NCBI GenBank assembly: GCA_958510825.1
Contig: OY294049.1
Coordinates: 34,004,774-34,068,773 of the forward strand
Direction: 5' to 3'
Length of the DNA stretch: 64,000 bases
Origin: Brachypterus glaber
Lineage: Eukaryota > Arthropoda > Insecta > Coleoptera > Kateretidae
Positions 24,172-34,779 of the stretch are shown in pieces; the stretch's first letter is position 1, and every line of letters begins with the position of its first letter. A program made the translations under genes and the position numbers. The notes under the pieces are model-generated. The model made no database searches. It was not told the origin of the DNA and worked only from the letters and a program-made list of their open reading frames with translations.

Positions 24172-26220
24172 TATACTATACTCCTACCTTGAGGACAAAT
24201 TACTAGAAAATATAGGCATAAAAGCAAGAGTCGCGGTCGGGGGTAATAGGAGATTTATAATTTTTAGATTAAAAAAAACAAGGGCAATCGACCAAAACAT
24301 AAAAAAGGCTCAAAAAAATTAAAAAAATCCATCGGGTCGACTTAATAGCCCAGCTCCTGGCAAGGGCGTATATGTTTTTTTTTCTATGGGGGGGGGGGGT
24401 AAATACATGATCATAGATTTTTTTTATATTAAAAATGAAAAAAAAAGGTGACGAAATATAAATTTTTAATTTTTTTATAGGATAACTTCATGATGGTAAT
24501 GATGCGCATTCCCCTCATTCAATTAAATAGTAATAAAATTAAATAAAAAACAAGGTTTTAAAGTTAAAACCTTTCTTATACTTGCATATGACGTATTACT
24601 AAAAAGTAGAGAACAAAATAATTATACAAATATTCAAAAACTAGATTTTTATAGGAAGGGTTTTGGAAACGTTCTTTAAACGATCAAAATTTCCAAACCC
24701 TTTCTTTTAAAAATTATGTTTTTGAAAACCTGTATACAAATTTTGTCTTTAATAAATATTTTTGCATTATTTTCCGTTTTTATCTTTTGTTATTAATTCC
24801 CCAACAGGTGCGCACCATTGCTCCTTGGGTTGGGGAATGGTGCGCAAATGCACTTTTGTAGTTTTACTTTTTTATTGTGATTATTGTAAAAGCTATCTAA
24901 GTTTTAATGATACGTAAGTCTAATAAGTAAGGCTTCTTTTGCCACTTATACATTTTTTGTAATAATCATAAGGTGCCAGTCATATCAAGTTTCGCTTAGA
25001 CGCACCGTTACCCGACTTTTCCCTAACTTAGGAACGCTTTAAGTTAGAGAATTAAAATTTGGACGATAGTTCTATAGGACTATATAGTACTAGGACCTGT
25101 AGGTTTCTTACACAAAGGACGATAACTAACTTTTTACCTGTCAAAAGGCGAATTGTTCAATAAAAAATCTTAAATTCTCTATAAAAATGGTCTCGTGTAA
25201 GAAAAAGTCGGTATGTCTGTTCAACAGACATTGCTGTATTTTCTTTTAAAATTACCACAAGTATGCTAGCCATCTTACAGAGATCTTTAGATAGATTTTA
25301 TCTATGAGGTTATTACCCCATTTGTGCAGTTATTAATGCAAAAATACAAGTTTATGCATGACTAAATAATTTTCATGGCATTTTCAGAACTGCTATACCT
25401 ATTTCTTTCAGTTTCATTATAGAAAAACAAAATACCCACTGTGCAAAGGCCCATGGGTCCCACTATCGAATATTACTCACTTTCAATTGCCTTTAATGTT
25501 TTACTTTCCCCTTTTATAAAAGAAAAAATATAGGAAAGTCTGGCGTTACTAAAAAAAATTAAATATTTATTTTTTCCGTTTGGACTTTCCACAAAAAAAT
25601 ATGTTTGTTAGTCTGTCTAAAAATTTTGTGACGAAGATCACTCTGGGCTGGCTAATACCCAGTGGGTATGAATCGGGGTGGAGTAAAGGGGTTTGTTTGA
25701 TTTTTTTGTTGTTTTGTTGTTTTTTTTTTGAGTTGTTCATTTTGTTTTAAATGCAATAGGGCCATTTTAAGCTACATATAAAGTAAAGCGTCTGATATCC
25801 AACGCAGCCAAGTACAATAAAAAACTAGTAGCTATTAGTAGGTAGTACTTACAATAAAAGGCGACTGGATCAAAAAATATAATCCAAAATATATCCAAAC
25901 TGTAAAAAAAAAAACGGCGCACAATACAGTTCGAAAGCCGACCCGTAAAAACCAAAATAAAACACCGACGTCCGGTTCCCGGCTGCAAAAAGGAAGACAA
26001 CAAAGATAATTTGTACGAGTAAACGTTGCCAGTGGTTACCTATTCAACACTGACTTCGCAAGGTAAGTTTTGTTACGAACTCTTGGGTTTACCGCGCGTT
26101 TTCACCTGTCTTTGCAAGAATATTGCACAATGGGTGAAGTTAACAAGTGGAGGTGCCAAAAACCATATTTAATTTTTTTTAATTTTCAAGGTGCTAAATT
26201 TTAATTTTTTTGTTACCCAG
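24172..26220. other. Intergenic, no gene seen
   Basis: About 2 kb without a supported gene. A hairpin-like pair, CCCCAACAGGTGCGCACCAT and TTGGGGAATGGTGCGC, occurs at about 24800-24847, and a G-run lies at about 24388-24400. The minus-strand ORF at 25767-26003 has no recognisable features and no splice support. Confidence 0.45.
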
Positions 26221-26400
26221 ATAGCAATGGTCCGTGGCGCAAAAGGCGCACGACGTGCGGACTTACGCGTGCGCGCTTTACGCATTCAGTATGAAGTAAC
26301 GCGTGAGTTTTGGGCGCACGCGATGAGATCTAAGTGCGATCTTCATGCAAGTCGCACCCAAGTCGCATTAAGTCGCACCCGTGCGCCTTAAATGCGACGC
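26221..26400. repeat. CpG-rich patch with AAGTCGCA repeats
   Basis: A local GC and CpG peak in AT-rich surroundings. GTGCGC, GCGCAC and the units CAAGTCGCA, TAAGTCGCA recur. I see no splice sites or downstream coding sequence to support a promoter, so a decayed satellite or repeat end is as likely. Confidence 0.35.
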
Positions 26401-26574
26401 ATATGTGGACATATATGTAAGGCCATATCGTCTTGTAAATTTCAGAACGTCGTATCTCAAAAAAGACAACTTTAAGGGAATGAGAAATAACTCTTTCTCG
26501 CATTAAGCCCTTATAATTTTCTTTAAAACCTTTAAGGCCTTTTTTAGGGTGGACCTTATATTTTTTTATCATCC

Positions 26575-27246
26575 TAAAATTTTCATTTAGGTAGAAAATT
26601 CTGAAAATATGAGAGTAATCAAACTTCTCTAAGGTAGACCCCTAAAATTAGTAAAATTACCCATAAATCGTAAAAAATCGCTAAAAATTGTCTATAATTT
26701 TTGTATAAGTGAAAAATTTAAGGGCCTTGAAATCTTATTTTTTTTCCTTTTCAGCAAACAAAATTATGCGCCAAATTAAGATAATAAGAGCTCCTAAATA
26801 TACCAATTTGAGGATTCTTTAAATGACGCTTAGCTCGTTTTGTTTTAGTTAAATCATTTCAATATTATAAATAAATATTAGAATAAAAATCAATTACGTC
26901 CGATCTGATACATTTTTAATATGTTTGATTACCGTTTAACTCACATTTATGGTAGAAAGTCGTAAATTTTAGTGTTAGGGGCACTTTGCGGATTTTCGGT
27001 ACGGGTTAGAATCTTTTGATCATTTTTAAATTTGGCGCATAATTTTGTATGCTCAAAAGAAAAAAAGCAAGCCCTTTAAATTTTTCCCTTTTACAAACAT
27101 TACAGACAATTTTCAACGATTCTTTACGATTTATGGATAATTTACGAATTTTAGGGGTCCAATTAGGACCCTTAGAGAAATTTAAACTTGATCACTCTCA
27201 TATTTTCAGAATTTTATAGTTACAGCTAAATAAAAATTTTAAGCGG
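26575..27246. mobile_element. Foldback element, about 670 bp
   Basis: Left arm about 26575-26785 (TTTTCATTTAGGTAGAAAAT, ATATGAGAGTAATCAA, ACCCATAAATCGTAAAAAAT, AAAATTATGCGCCAAATT). Right arm about 27030-27246 is its inverse (AAATTTGGCGCATAATTTTG, ATTCTTTACGATTTATGGAT, TTGATCACTCTCATATTTTC). The spacer is about 240 bases. No ORF. Confidence 0.8.
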
Positions 27247-27643
27247 CGGTGGCCCCAAACGCCACTATAAATGGTTAATAAAATGAAAATTTTATATTAT
27301 ACCAAATATTTTAATTTTAAGAAAGCATATTATGTCCATTTTAAACATAAAATCGTTCCACTGTGCGTTGTTGTCTATTGACTGCAATGGGGTTTGCCAC
27401 CTGCCGTTACTTCTTCCTCTTAAGAGAGATGGTTAAAATATAAAATAATTATTGTAGATTTATCGTATCAAGGTTGTTTCCTTTGTGATGAAGATGGCCA
27501 ATGTAATATATTGCCTATGGTTTGCATTATATCACATTTAGTAGCAGTAGCATAATCCAATCACAAATGATTAGTTGATGGTCACACTGAGTGACCACTG
27601 GTCAGTAGCATATGTTACAATAAATCATTTAATTAAATTAAAT

Positions 27644-27836
27644 TTCTTGTAGGACCCAAAACTTGATCTTGGGGAATACCAAGAACCTTCATTTGATGCA
27701 TTTCCACTGAAAGCAAATCTGAACTTGAATTCAATCTAATTAATATTTATTTATAATCTTTTAGTGGAAATGCACTCATTTGAAGTTAAAAAAAGATTGT
27801 TGTATGCCTCAAGATCAAGGACTGGGTCCTATAAAA
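27644..27836. repeat. Imperfect hairpin
   Basis: TAGGACCCAAAACTTGATCT, then ATTTGATGCATTTCCACT, is mirrored by AGTGGAAATGCACTCATTTG, then AAGATCAAGGACTGGGTCCT. The loop is AT-rich (about 27716-27760). This is a decayed MITE. Confidence 0.65.
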
Positions 27837-28271
27837 AATATATACTTTTTAAATATATATTTTTTAATCCCGTAGATAATAAATTTATTATTATTTATTT
27901 AACTTAAGTTATTGAGAAATGCGTTTTAAATAATCAAAAAATTTATTGTAAAAAATATACCTGTATTAAATATCCAAAGATATCTATTAAATAAACTGAT
28001 TATTAATAATTATAATTATTATTAATGAAAAGTATACAGGATTATTCTTTTAAATGGTACACCCCCCGTAGCTTTTAAATGAAATGAGATATAATATTCC
28101 TTGTTTGTTCATACCTACAAAATTATGAGGGATTTTCTCATAAAACGAATTGTAGTTATCATAGCTAGACAAGCGTAACAAGAAAAGGAAATTCCTCATT
28201 AACTGCACTGTCACAATTATTTTATCATTATTATTTCCGAATATTTCAAGGAAAGCTGACCACTGTGCACG
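27837..28271. other. Intergenic, nothing seen
   Basis: AT-rich DNA. The sequence just before 28272 may be the upstream, decayed part of the reverse transcriptase remnant that follows. Confidence 0.4.
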
Positions 28272-28690
28272 TTGGGCGCCAATTATCCTCGAGAAAATTC
28301 AGGGTTAAAATTAGTAAATTGCTGTCAAAATATTTTGGATATAACTAAAGGTATACCTCAAGGTAGCATATTGGGACCTTTGCTGTTCCTCCTCTTTGTC
28401 AATGGTCTGCCGTTCTTTATTAAGGATGGTAACATCTACATTTATGCAGATAATACTACTATAGTAGTTTCTGCTAACGCAGACAAAAATCTGAAAAAAT
28501 TAACCAAATTCTTCGAGATATTGCCTCATGGTGCCAAGAAAATCAACTTATTTTAAATCGTGACAAAACTGTATTTATGGAGTTTGGTTACTTTCGCAAA
28601 AACTTTGCCAACTTATCTTTTAACTTTAACGGAAAAGTTCATAGTTGTGTCGATACTATCGACAAAACATCGACTCGATAGTACTATCTT
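28272..28690 (+). mobile_element. Non-LTR retrotransposon reverse transcriptase fragment
   Basis: The reading frame contains ITKGIPQGSILGPLLFLLFV, then NGLPFF, then IYADNTTIVVSA. These match RT motif 4 (GxPQGSxLGPLLF) and motif 5 with the catalytic YADD box, here changed to YADN. After about 28500 the homology continues in another frame (ASWCQENQLILNRDKT), so there is a frameshift. Motifs 1-3, the endonuclease and ORF1 are absent. The sequence style is that of jockey/CR1-like LINEs; I cannot place the clade firmly. It is inactive: truncated, frameshifted, with a mutated catalytic aspartate. Confidence 0.85.
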
Positions 28691-28734
28691 ATTAAGTGTC
28701 AAGTTCTACAATCCTAAATAGAGAAAAACGTAAG

Positions 28735-29185
28735 AAAGCCCTAGTGCCACAGGCAATTTTTTTTGAAAACTTTAATTTTTAAACAGTTTTATTATTCTAA
28801 ATTTTACAAAAAATTGGAAAAAAAGGTGTAGCGCCGCAGGCGAAAATTTTTACGAATTTCTGGCTTAAATTCTAAAATCTTAGATAAAAAACGAAGGAAA
28901 GCCCAGTGTCACAGGCGAAAATTTTTACAAAATTGATGGTCTATTTTTTTAAACAGTTTTATTATTCTAAATAAAAAATGCAAAAGAGCTCTAGCGTCGC
29001 ATGCGAAATTTCACGCTTAAGTTCTACAATCTTAGACAAAAAAAATGTAATAAAGCCCTAGCCCTAGCAATTTATTTTACAAACTTTTAGTTTAAAACAG
29101 TTTTTTAATTCCAATTTCACCAAAATGTAAGAAAGATCTAGCACCGCAGCCTAAAATTTTTATGAATTTTCCCTGTTTTCACTGT
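28735..29185 (+). repeat. Tandem array of roughly 120-bp GCCGCAGGCG units
   Basis: About four units, each with a (GCACCGCAGGCG)-like box followed by AAAATTTTTACGAATTTCTG and a segment containing AAACAGTTTTATTATTCTAAA. The boxes vary (GTGCCACAGGC, GCGCCGCAGGCG, GTGTCACAGGCG, GCGTCGCATGCG, GCACCGCAGCC). A shorter array of the same family is at 35105-35335 and single units are scattered elsewhere. Confidence 0.75.
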
Positions 29186-29422
29186 TATCCATAATCTGTA
29201 GGAACCCTATACAAAGAAAACTATCCAAAAATAGATGTACATAATATTTATTATATAATTATAAGATTACAGTCATAGACATTTCGCTTGATTCAAATTT
29301 TTCCTTTTTCAGGAAGTTCAGAAAATTTTAAAAATTGTAGCGCTTAACCCCCCCCCCCGTGCGCACGGCCCTGCCAGCGAGAGGCCAGTTCATAAAATGT
29401 TAACTATACAAAATATCACAAT

Positions 29423-29796
29423 CAGTATTCGGCGTAAACTCAGTTATAACTCATAAACACAGAAACATAGGCTTACGCAATAATTTTTATAAATCGAAAC
29501 ATTTGACGACAAATTTGTTACCCACAACAATGTTAACTATACATATTAACTATACATACGTATATATATATCGGTGTTTTTCAAAGAAAAAAACGACATT
29601 CGATTTTTATCTTTTAAGAATACGAAAGTTTTTAATTTTTATTTGTCGATAACTTTTTTTCCACCTTACTCGTTTAAATGGAATCATTTAAAAAAATCAA
29701 GATAAAAATAAATAAAAATGTAAATATTTAATACTTCGCCTCAACGCTAGAGTCGACGCGGCGCTCATGCGAGTACTGGAAATTTGCCGACTACTG
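29423..29796. mobile_element. hAT-like MITE, second copy
   Basis: Same family and orientation as 22684-23096. TIRs CAGTATTCGGCG and TGCCGACTACTG, flanked by ATCACAAT and ATCATAAT, an 8-bp target duplication with one difference. Slightly shorter than the first copy because of internal deletions near 29450-29550. Confidence 0.87.
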
Positions 29797-30483
29797 ATCA
29801 TAATGCATTTGAAACTCTTTCTTCGCAGCGGGGTTTGCGTCAAAAAGATTTTAGATTAAATTATTAAAATTCGATGGTCCGAAAATTTAAATTCATAATT
29901 AATCAGGAATAATTATTCTTATCTCATTTAAATTCTAGTTTTTTTATATCGTTTTATCAATTAGTGTATATTATTCTTATTACATATATTATATGCAACT
30001 TTTTCTAAACTAGGTGTCTAGGTCATAGTAAAAATTTTATAATTAAACCAAAATTTAATAAAAGTAAAAAATCGAATACAATATAAAGATGCAAGATGTT
30101 GTAAAGCTAAAAATAGCAGTTTTTTCATCAATTCAAGATATCTCTGTATATAATGTGCTTTTTTTCCCTTGTATACAAGACATCTTGTATGTCACAAGTA
30201 GTTAACTTATTGTTTATGTGTTTTATGACCAATTTGCGTTATGCTAGATTAAACTTGAATACAATACAGTTAACAAACAATAAAATATTTTTATTGTATA
30301 CAAGGATTCCATAAATATCTATTTTTTACCCGACTACAGCAACTTGAAAGGAGATTTTCTTTTAATTACTCGAGTTATGTTTTTTGGTTTAACCATGATA
30401 GTCAAAAAAAAAAACAACTTATATAAGCACCAATCATAAAAATAAAAAGTAATAAATAGTTCTAATAATAAAATAAAATATAG
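29797..30483. other. Intergenic, nothing seen
   Basis: AT-rich, no supported gene or clear repeat. Confidence 0.4.
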
Positions 30484-31439
30484 TACAGTGAGTCAAGTAA
30501 GAGCGTGTCGCCTATAACGTGTAGTCGGTAAGAGAGAGACCGACTTTTTTTTTCAGGGATTTACTTTACTTCCTGACCGGCAATACTTTGTACATAGAGA
30601 CTTTTTCTGAACCTTTTTTTAGTGACTCAGTTTTTAAACATGAGTGCTGCGTACGCATCACGGTTCTAGACTATCTTCCTCTGTTTGCACCCGAAAGGTC
30701 CAAAAATGACGCCTACAGCGGCTGCAAAGTATATGGGAAAGTCAAAGACATTCGTCAACAAGTGGGTGAAATGATACTCGAAAACGAAAAATGTTGACGA
30801 CTTACCAGACCGTGTCTCAACAGGAAAAATATTAAACAAGTTTTCGCAGAATCCTCAATTCACCCTGCGCCAAGGGACAAAAAAACTGATGCAGAAAGGT
30901 TTGGATATATCACATGAAACAATTTGTACTCATCTCCAGGCTCACGACTTAAAGTGGCGGAGTACAATAAAGAAACCTTTGTTGAGTAAAACACAGAGAC
31001 AAAATACTCGCGTCGGCCAAGGGAAACATCGATCGACACTGGAGCAAGGTTATTTTTACCGATGAAGCTTCCTTTAGGGGTTACGTTATCACCCCCCGGG
31101 CCTGGTATTGGCCGTACCAATCGCCCGACGCAAACCCCATTGAGAATGTGTGGTCATTCATTAAACCCAAGATTCGCGGGAAAAAGGTATACACAGTATA
31201 GCAGCTATCAGGAGAAATTCGGACAATATGGAGGTCTTTGCCGAAGGAATATGCAAAAAATCTCGTTTAAAGTATGCCTCGACGATGCCAGGCGATCATT
31301 GGCGAAAATGGAGACTGGACAAGTTACTAAGTTATTTGCATTGATCTATCATTCATTAACTGTAATTAAATGTAAAAAAATAGTATAAATATAATCTTAA
31401 ATAAACAATGCGAGACACGCTCTTACTTGACCGACTGTA
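30484..31439 (+). mobile_element. Tc1-like element with TIRs, internally deleted
   Basis: Ends CAGTGAGTCAAGTAAGAGCG, then TGTCGC and GCGAGACACGC, then TCTTACTTGACCGACTG are inverted repeats flanked by TA at 30484-30485 and 31438-31439, the mariner/Tc1 target. Inside, fragments of a transposase are readable: a helix-turn-helix part with KSKTFVNKWV (about 30730-30765), VIFTDEASF with the first catalytic Asp (about 31047-31073), then, after a deletion near 31095-31110, YQSPDANPIENVW with the catalytic Glu (about 31118-31155). The deletion removes the segment with the second catalytic Asp, and stops and frameshifts occur, so it cannot make an active enzyme. The ends may still be recognised by a related transposase. 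Confidence 0.9.
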
Positions 31440-32337
31440 TATAATAATTTCTTACCTTTGGCCTGTAAAATAATAGGGACTCCTATAAAATGACATTAAA
31501 TGTCATTGTGTGAAGTTAAATATCACTTTATTCAAGGACCCTATAAAATACTAGCTTCGTTAGGGTTGTAAACGGCTAATTTTATTTTTATGAATAAGGT
31601 GTAAAAAATACTTTTTTGTAACTGTCTACTAAAAATGGTGGACACAAGGTTCCATATTGTAAAAAATCAAAAACCATTTGTGAAATTAAAGATGGCGAGA
31701 AGATTTTGATACTTATGCCACCGTTTCGCGTGTTGTTTCGTAACATATTTACGGTAGTCGGGTTTTTCTTTTTTTTTTTTTTTTGATGTTCAGCTTATTT
31801 AATAATGATATTATTAATACTTATTTTGAACGAAACTGTAACCAATCTAAACTATTATTATAATAAATTTTTGATCAAACCGAAAGTAGCATGTTTTGTG
31901 AAATCAATAATTAAATTATACGATTTATTTATTATAAATAAAAGTTGAATTGTTATTTCTTTTTGCTTTCTCGTTTACACGAAAATTTAGTTAGAAATTT
32001 ATTTCAGAATAATGGACGTGAAAATTTAATATTTACTCGAGTATTTACTGCTAGTAATTCTAGTATTTTTAGTGCACTTATAAACTAGAACGCACTAAAA
32101 ATAGTTAAGCAGATTTTCCTATTAAGGAAAATGAAAATAAACCATAATAAATTATTATTAATAATTCTTAGTATAAGCCTAGTTTATACCTGTGTACATA
32201 TTATTCAACAGGTAGGTTAAAATTTTTTTTCTTAAAAGAAATTATAATTTTTTTAAATAAGATACTTTGTTTTCTTGTTTGTCAAAGAAAAATTATTATT
32301 GTTATTTTAGATTTTAAGCTTTCACGGCCATTAAGAT
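31440..32337. other. Intergenic, nothing seen
   Basis: AT-rich. AATGACATTAAATGTCATTG near 31491-31505 is a small palindrome. ACGGTAGTCGGGTTT near 31752 is weakly inverse to ACCCGACTACAGC near 30329, which might mean the Tc1-like element inserted into an older repeat, but the match is only about 12 bases. Confidence 0.4.
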
Positions 32338-33314
32338 ATAAAGAACTTTCACTTTCGGGTTTAGACCGTGTTAATGGATTTTCACTTTTGGTTTACAAAA
32401 CGGAAAATGGCTCAATAGGACACTCGGTATACAGGAAGAAAACCCACACTGACAGATACCTAAACGCATTTTCACATCACCATCCCTCTCAAAAACGCTC
32501 GGTAGTTAATTCACTTGTTCATAGGGCTTTCATGATTTCAGACAAGAATTCCCTAGACACAGAACTCCTTAAACTAACCAAAGCCTTGACCATGAACGGT
32601 TATACCAAAAAAGACATTAATAAGACCATATACAAATACAGAAATCCCAGACCCAAACAACAGGACAATAGTGACAATGACAGACAGACACAAGTTATAC
32701 TTCCCTATGTAAGCGATATCACGGATAAAATAGGTAAACTTTTGAAGAAGTCAAATATTAAGCCTATATTTCGGTCCAACCAAAAATTAGGTCAATGTTT
32801 GACTTCAACAAAAGACAAAATACCCCTGAGTTCAGAAGGCGTATATAAAATACCCTGCTCCTGTGGTATGGTTTACATAGGTGAAACTAAGAGAAAAAAT
32901 TTCTACAAGACTTCAAGAGCATGAGCGCAATATAAGAAAGAAACAAATTTCCTTATCGGCAGTAGCCGAACATGTACATGAAACAGGTCATAAAATCAAT
33001 TTGTCTGAAACAAAACAAATATTAACAGAAAACAGAAAAATGCCAAGGAAGATACGGGAATCGATAGAAATCATCAAGCATCCTAACAATATCAATCGGG
33101 ACACTGGTTACCACTTACCTGCAATATGGAAGTCTTTGATAGGAAAAACCTCGTCACGGGTGAATAACCACAACTCGTCATAAATAGTGACACAAGTTGA
33201 TTCGAAACTTAGTTTCAGATTAATCCCTGAAGATGTCTCTAGTAGTAAGAGACGAAACGTCGGAAAGTGAAAATCCATTAACACGGTCTAAACCCGAAAG
33301 TGAAAGTTCTTTAT
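32338..33314 (+). mobile_element. Penelope-like element C-terminal remnant in an inverted repeat
   Basis: The reading frame from 32388 carries the segment that follows the RT in Penelope-like elements (YRKKTHTDRYLN, HHPSQKRSVVNSLVHRA), then a GIY-YIG endonuclease start (EGVYKIPCSCGMVYIGETKR at about 32838-32895). The endonuclease continues in the next frame (STRLQEHERN, AVAEHVHETGHKIN, HLPAIWKSLIG up to about 33150). A frameshift lies in the A-run near 32890-32900, so the domain is broken. The RT itself is missing. The whole piece is enclosed by 51-base arms at 32338-32389 and 33264-33314 (ACTTTCACTTTCGGGTTTAG and its inverse). Penelope-like elements often carry such terminal and inverted structures. 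Confidence 0.85.
33225..33262 (+). ncRNA. Hammerhead-like ribozyme motif of the Penelope element
   Basis: CTGAAGA at 33227-33233, a 6-bp stem (GTCTCT 33235-33240 with AGAGAC 33248-33253) closing a 7-base loop, then GAAACGTC at 33254-33261. This is the order of a hammerhead core (CUGANGA, stem II, GAAA, cleavage-site C). Hammerhead motifs are known in Penelope-like elements. One extra T at 33234 departs from the canonical layout, so activity is uncertain. Confidence 0.5.
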
Positions 33315-33888
33315 AATTATTATTGTTTTAAACTAAGTTTTTATTAAATTAAAGGAGTCTGTTATTTTTACGAAATTCTGTCGATTTAATACAGCAGTAT
33401 ACTGCTGTTCTAGATCCTATTACTATACGTATGTCAAAATAGTTGTTTTATAGTCTTTGTCACATTTATAGTAGAATGTTTACATTTAAAATAGATTAAT
33501 TTGAGACAGGGGCGTAATTAAAATTTATTATATTAAATACGTATTTATCTTATATAGCTCGATGCACAGAACGCAAATAAAACAAATTTAAGCCGGTCCA
33601 GTAAATATTTATTGCAACAAATGCCTTGTGGGTGTGGTAAATCGTTATAAAATATATAAAATATAACTGGACAGGGTCGAACGTTAACTGGCTAGAATCA
33701 GTCTACGTAGACTGGATAAAAATACGTTAAATTTAAGCGAGTCTAAAATTATGCAACGTCCCGATTGCCAGATAAAAATAATCACTGTTAAAAAAATCTC
33801 TTATAACTCTGGTAGCGACTATACAATAAGCTACAAAAAATAATTATTGAAATTATTTTGCAGTGTATGTTTTATTGAATTCAAGCAA
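33315..33888. other. Intergenic, nothing seen
   Basis: No supported gene. GACAGGGGCGTAATTA near 33506 resembles the end of a repeat of the AGGGGCGTAA type. Confidence 0.4.
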
Positions 33889-34160
33889 GATTACATTACA
33901 TTACATGTTTGTTTAACCTCGTACTATTCTACTTAATTAAGCATCCCCTAAGTCCAGGACTTGTGTGGGCTAGTAGTAGAGGGAACCACCGGCTTATACT
34001 GACTTTCGAACCAGTTTCTAGGGAGTGTCCGTTTCACTTATCGCCTTCGACAAATTTCAATTATTAATTAACCGAAAAAAGCTAATCGGCGCCAGTGAGA
34101 ATCGAACTCACGATAGTAGACTTGCTATGCATACGCGCTAGCCACTACGCTATGCCTCCC
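33889..34160 (-). mobile_element. tRNA(Ala)-derived SINE
   Basis: Read on the minus strand: a 73-base tRNA-like head (34159 down to 34087), a body of about 170 bases (landmarks AACTGGTTCGAAAGTCAGTA, CCGGTGGTTCCCTCTACTAC), and a tail of ATGTAATGTAATGTAATC at about 33892-33909. A tRNA-like head with Pol III boxes, an unrelated body and a short tandem tail is the standard SINE plan. Transcription would be by RNA polymerase III from the internal promoter, and mobilisation would need a partner LINE. I found no second copy in this window. Confidence 0.75.
34087..34159 (-). tRNA. tRNA-Ala(AGC)-like head of the SINE, degenerate
   Basis: Folds as a cloverleaf on the minus strand. Box A is TAGCGTAGTGGCTAGCGC and box B is GAGTTCGATTCTC. 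The D stem (GCGT/GCGC) and T stem (GTGAG/CTCAC) pair fully. The anticodon loop ATAGCAA gives AGC. The acceptor stem (GGAGGCA/TGGCGCC) has two mismatches and the anticodon stem one, and the sequence continues into a SINE-like body, so it is more likely a SINE promoter or pseudo-tRNA than a functional tRNA gene. Confidence 0.6.
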
Positions 34161-34317
34161 ATATTGGTGTGGTGTTTAGTGCTATTAGGGCATTATAATA
34201 TAAAACATAATATTGATGTACGATTTAATATAAAAATATTACAGTATACTTTTACGTGATAAAACATTTCACAAAACATTCCTTAACACATAAACTAATT
34301 AGTTTAAACTGTCTAAT

Positions 34318-34626
34318 CTACTTATATATACCCCTTCCAATCAGCTCAGGTGAAATGTATTTCCTCCTATATCCCAAACCTTGCCTCTTTCGGGGCCCTA
34401 TTGGCAAAAATCGTTCGTGTGCACCAAGACAGGAATAATCCTCGAAACGATTTATATGCGCTTTATCCAGTTTTAACGCTGCGAAAATATGCTTGGGTTT
34501 GAATAAGGTCATACCCTCTTCATGGACCAGATAGTACGCCACTCTTCCACTTAGCACGTCCCTGGTGGCTTCGTGGGGGATAACCGTTTTTACCCCTCGG
34601 CTAAATATCAGCATTGGAATTCTCTC
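34318..34626 (-). CDS. Terminal exon, paralogous to the C-terminus of the 1055-codon gene
   Basis: Function unknown. The frame is open from a splice acceptor (TTAACCCATAG, exon first base 34626, phase 0) to a stop at 34318-34320, about 102 codons. Its middle aligns with the last part of the 1055-codon protein encoded at 47120-50287: here VIPHEATRDVLSGRVAYYL, then FKPKHIFAALKLDK and RFEDYSCLGAHERF; there IIPKEAARGVLAGRVTYVL, then FKPMHMNSAINVNK and RIEDYLSAGTRDRS. The final 30 residues are basic and rich in Gly, Arg and Tyr. The exon has retained an open frame despite strong divergence, which argues for a real gene rather than a recent pseudogene, but the complete transcript is not visible. 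An in-frame ATG at 34614 is inside the homologous region and is probably not a start. Confidence 0.65.
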   Translation of the reverse strand, partial: ERIPMLIFSRGVKTVIPHEATRDVLSGRVAYYLVHEEGMTLFKPKHIFAALKLDKAHINRFEDYSCLGAHERFLPIGPRKRQGLGYRRKYISPELIGRGIYK

Positions 34627-34779
34627 CTATGGGTTAAAAGTAATGTTCGATTAAAAAAAATCTTAAGGAACAGAAAATTTTAATTTTAAACAAAATTATA
34701 AAAATATAATTTAAATATTCTATCAATCTATTTTCTAATCATCGTACAGAGTGATATTGGTAGACTGAGAGTTTCGGGC

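Noticed and set aside
26191..26391. Plus-strand ORF over the CpG-rich patch
   Set aside because: Arg/Ala-rich translation of GTGCGC/AAGTCGCA repeats; no splice or start evidence.
28735..29185. CRISPR-like array
   Set aside because: Units of about 120 bases with diverged repeats and related spacers in a eukaryotic setting; this is a satellite-type tandem repeat.
30325..31770. Larger TIR element around the Tc1-like copy (ACCCGACTAC ends)
   Set aside because: Only about 12 bases match and nothing further inside pairs.
34087..34159. Functional tRNA-Ala gene
   Set aside because: Two acceptor-stem mismatches, one anticodon-stem mismatch and continuation into a SINE-like body and tail.
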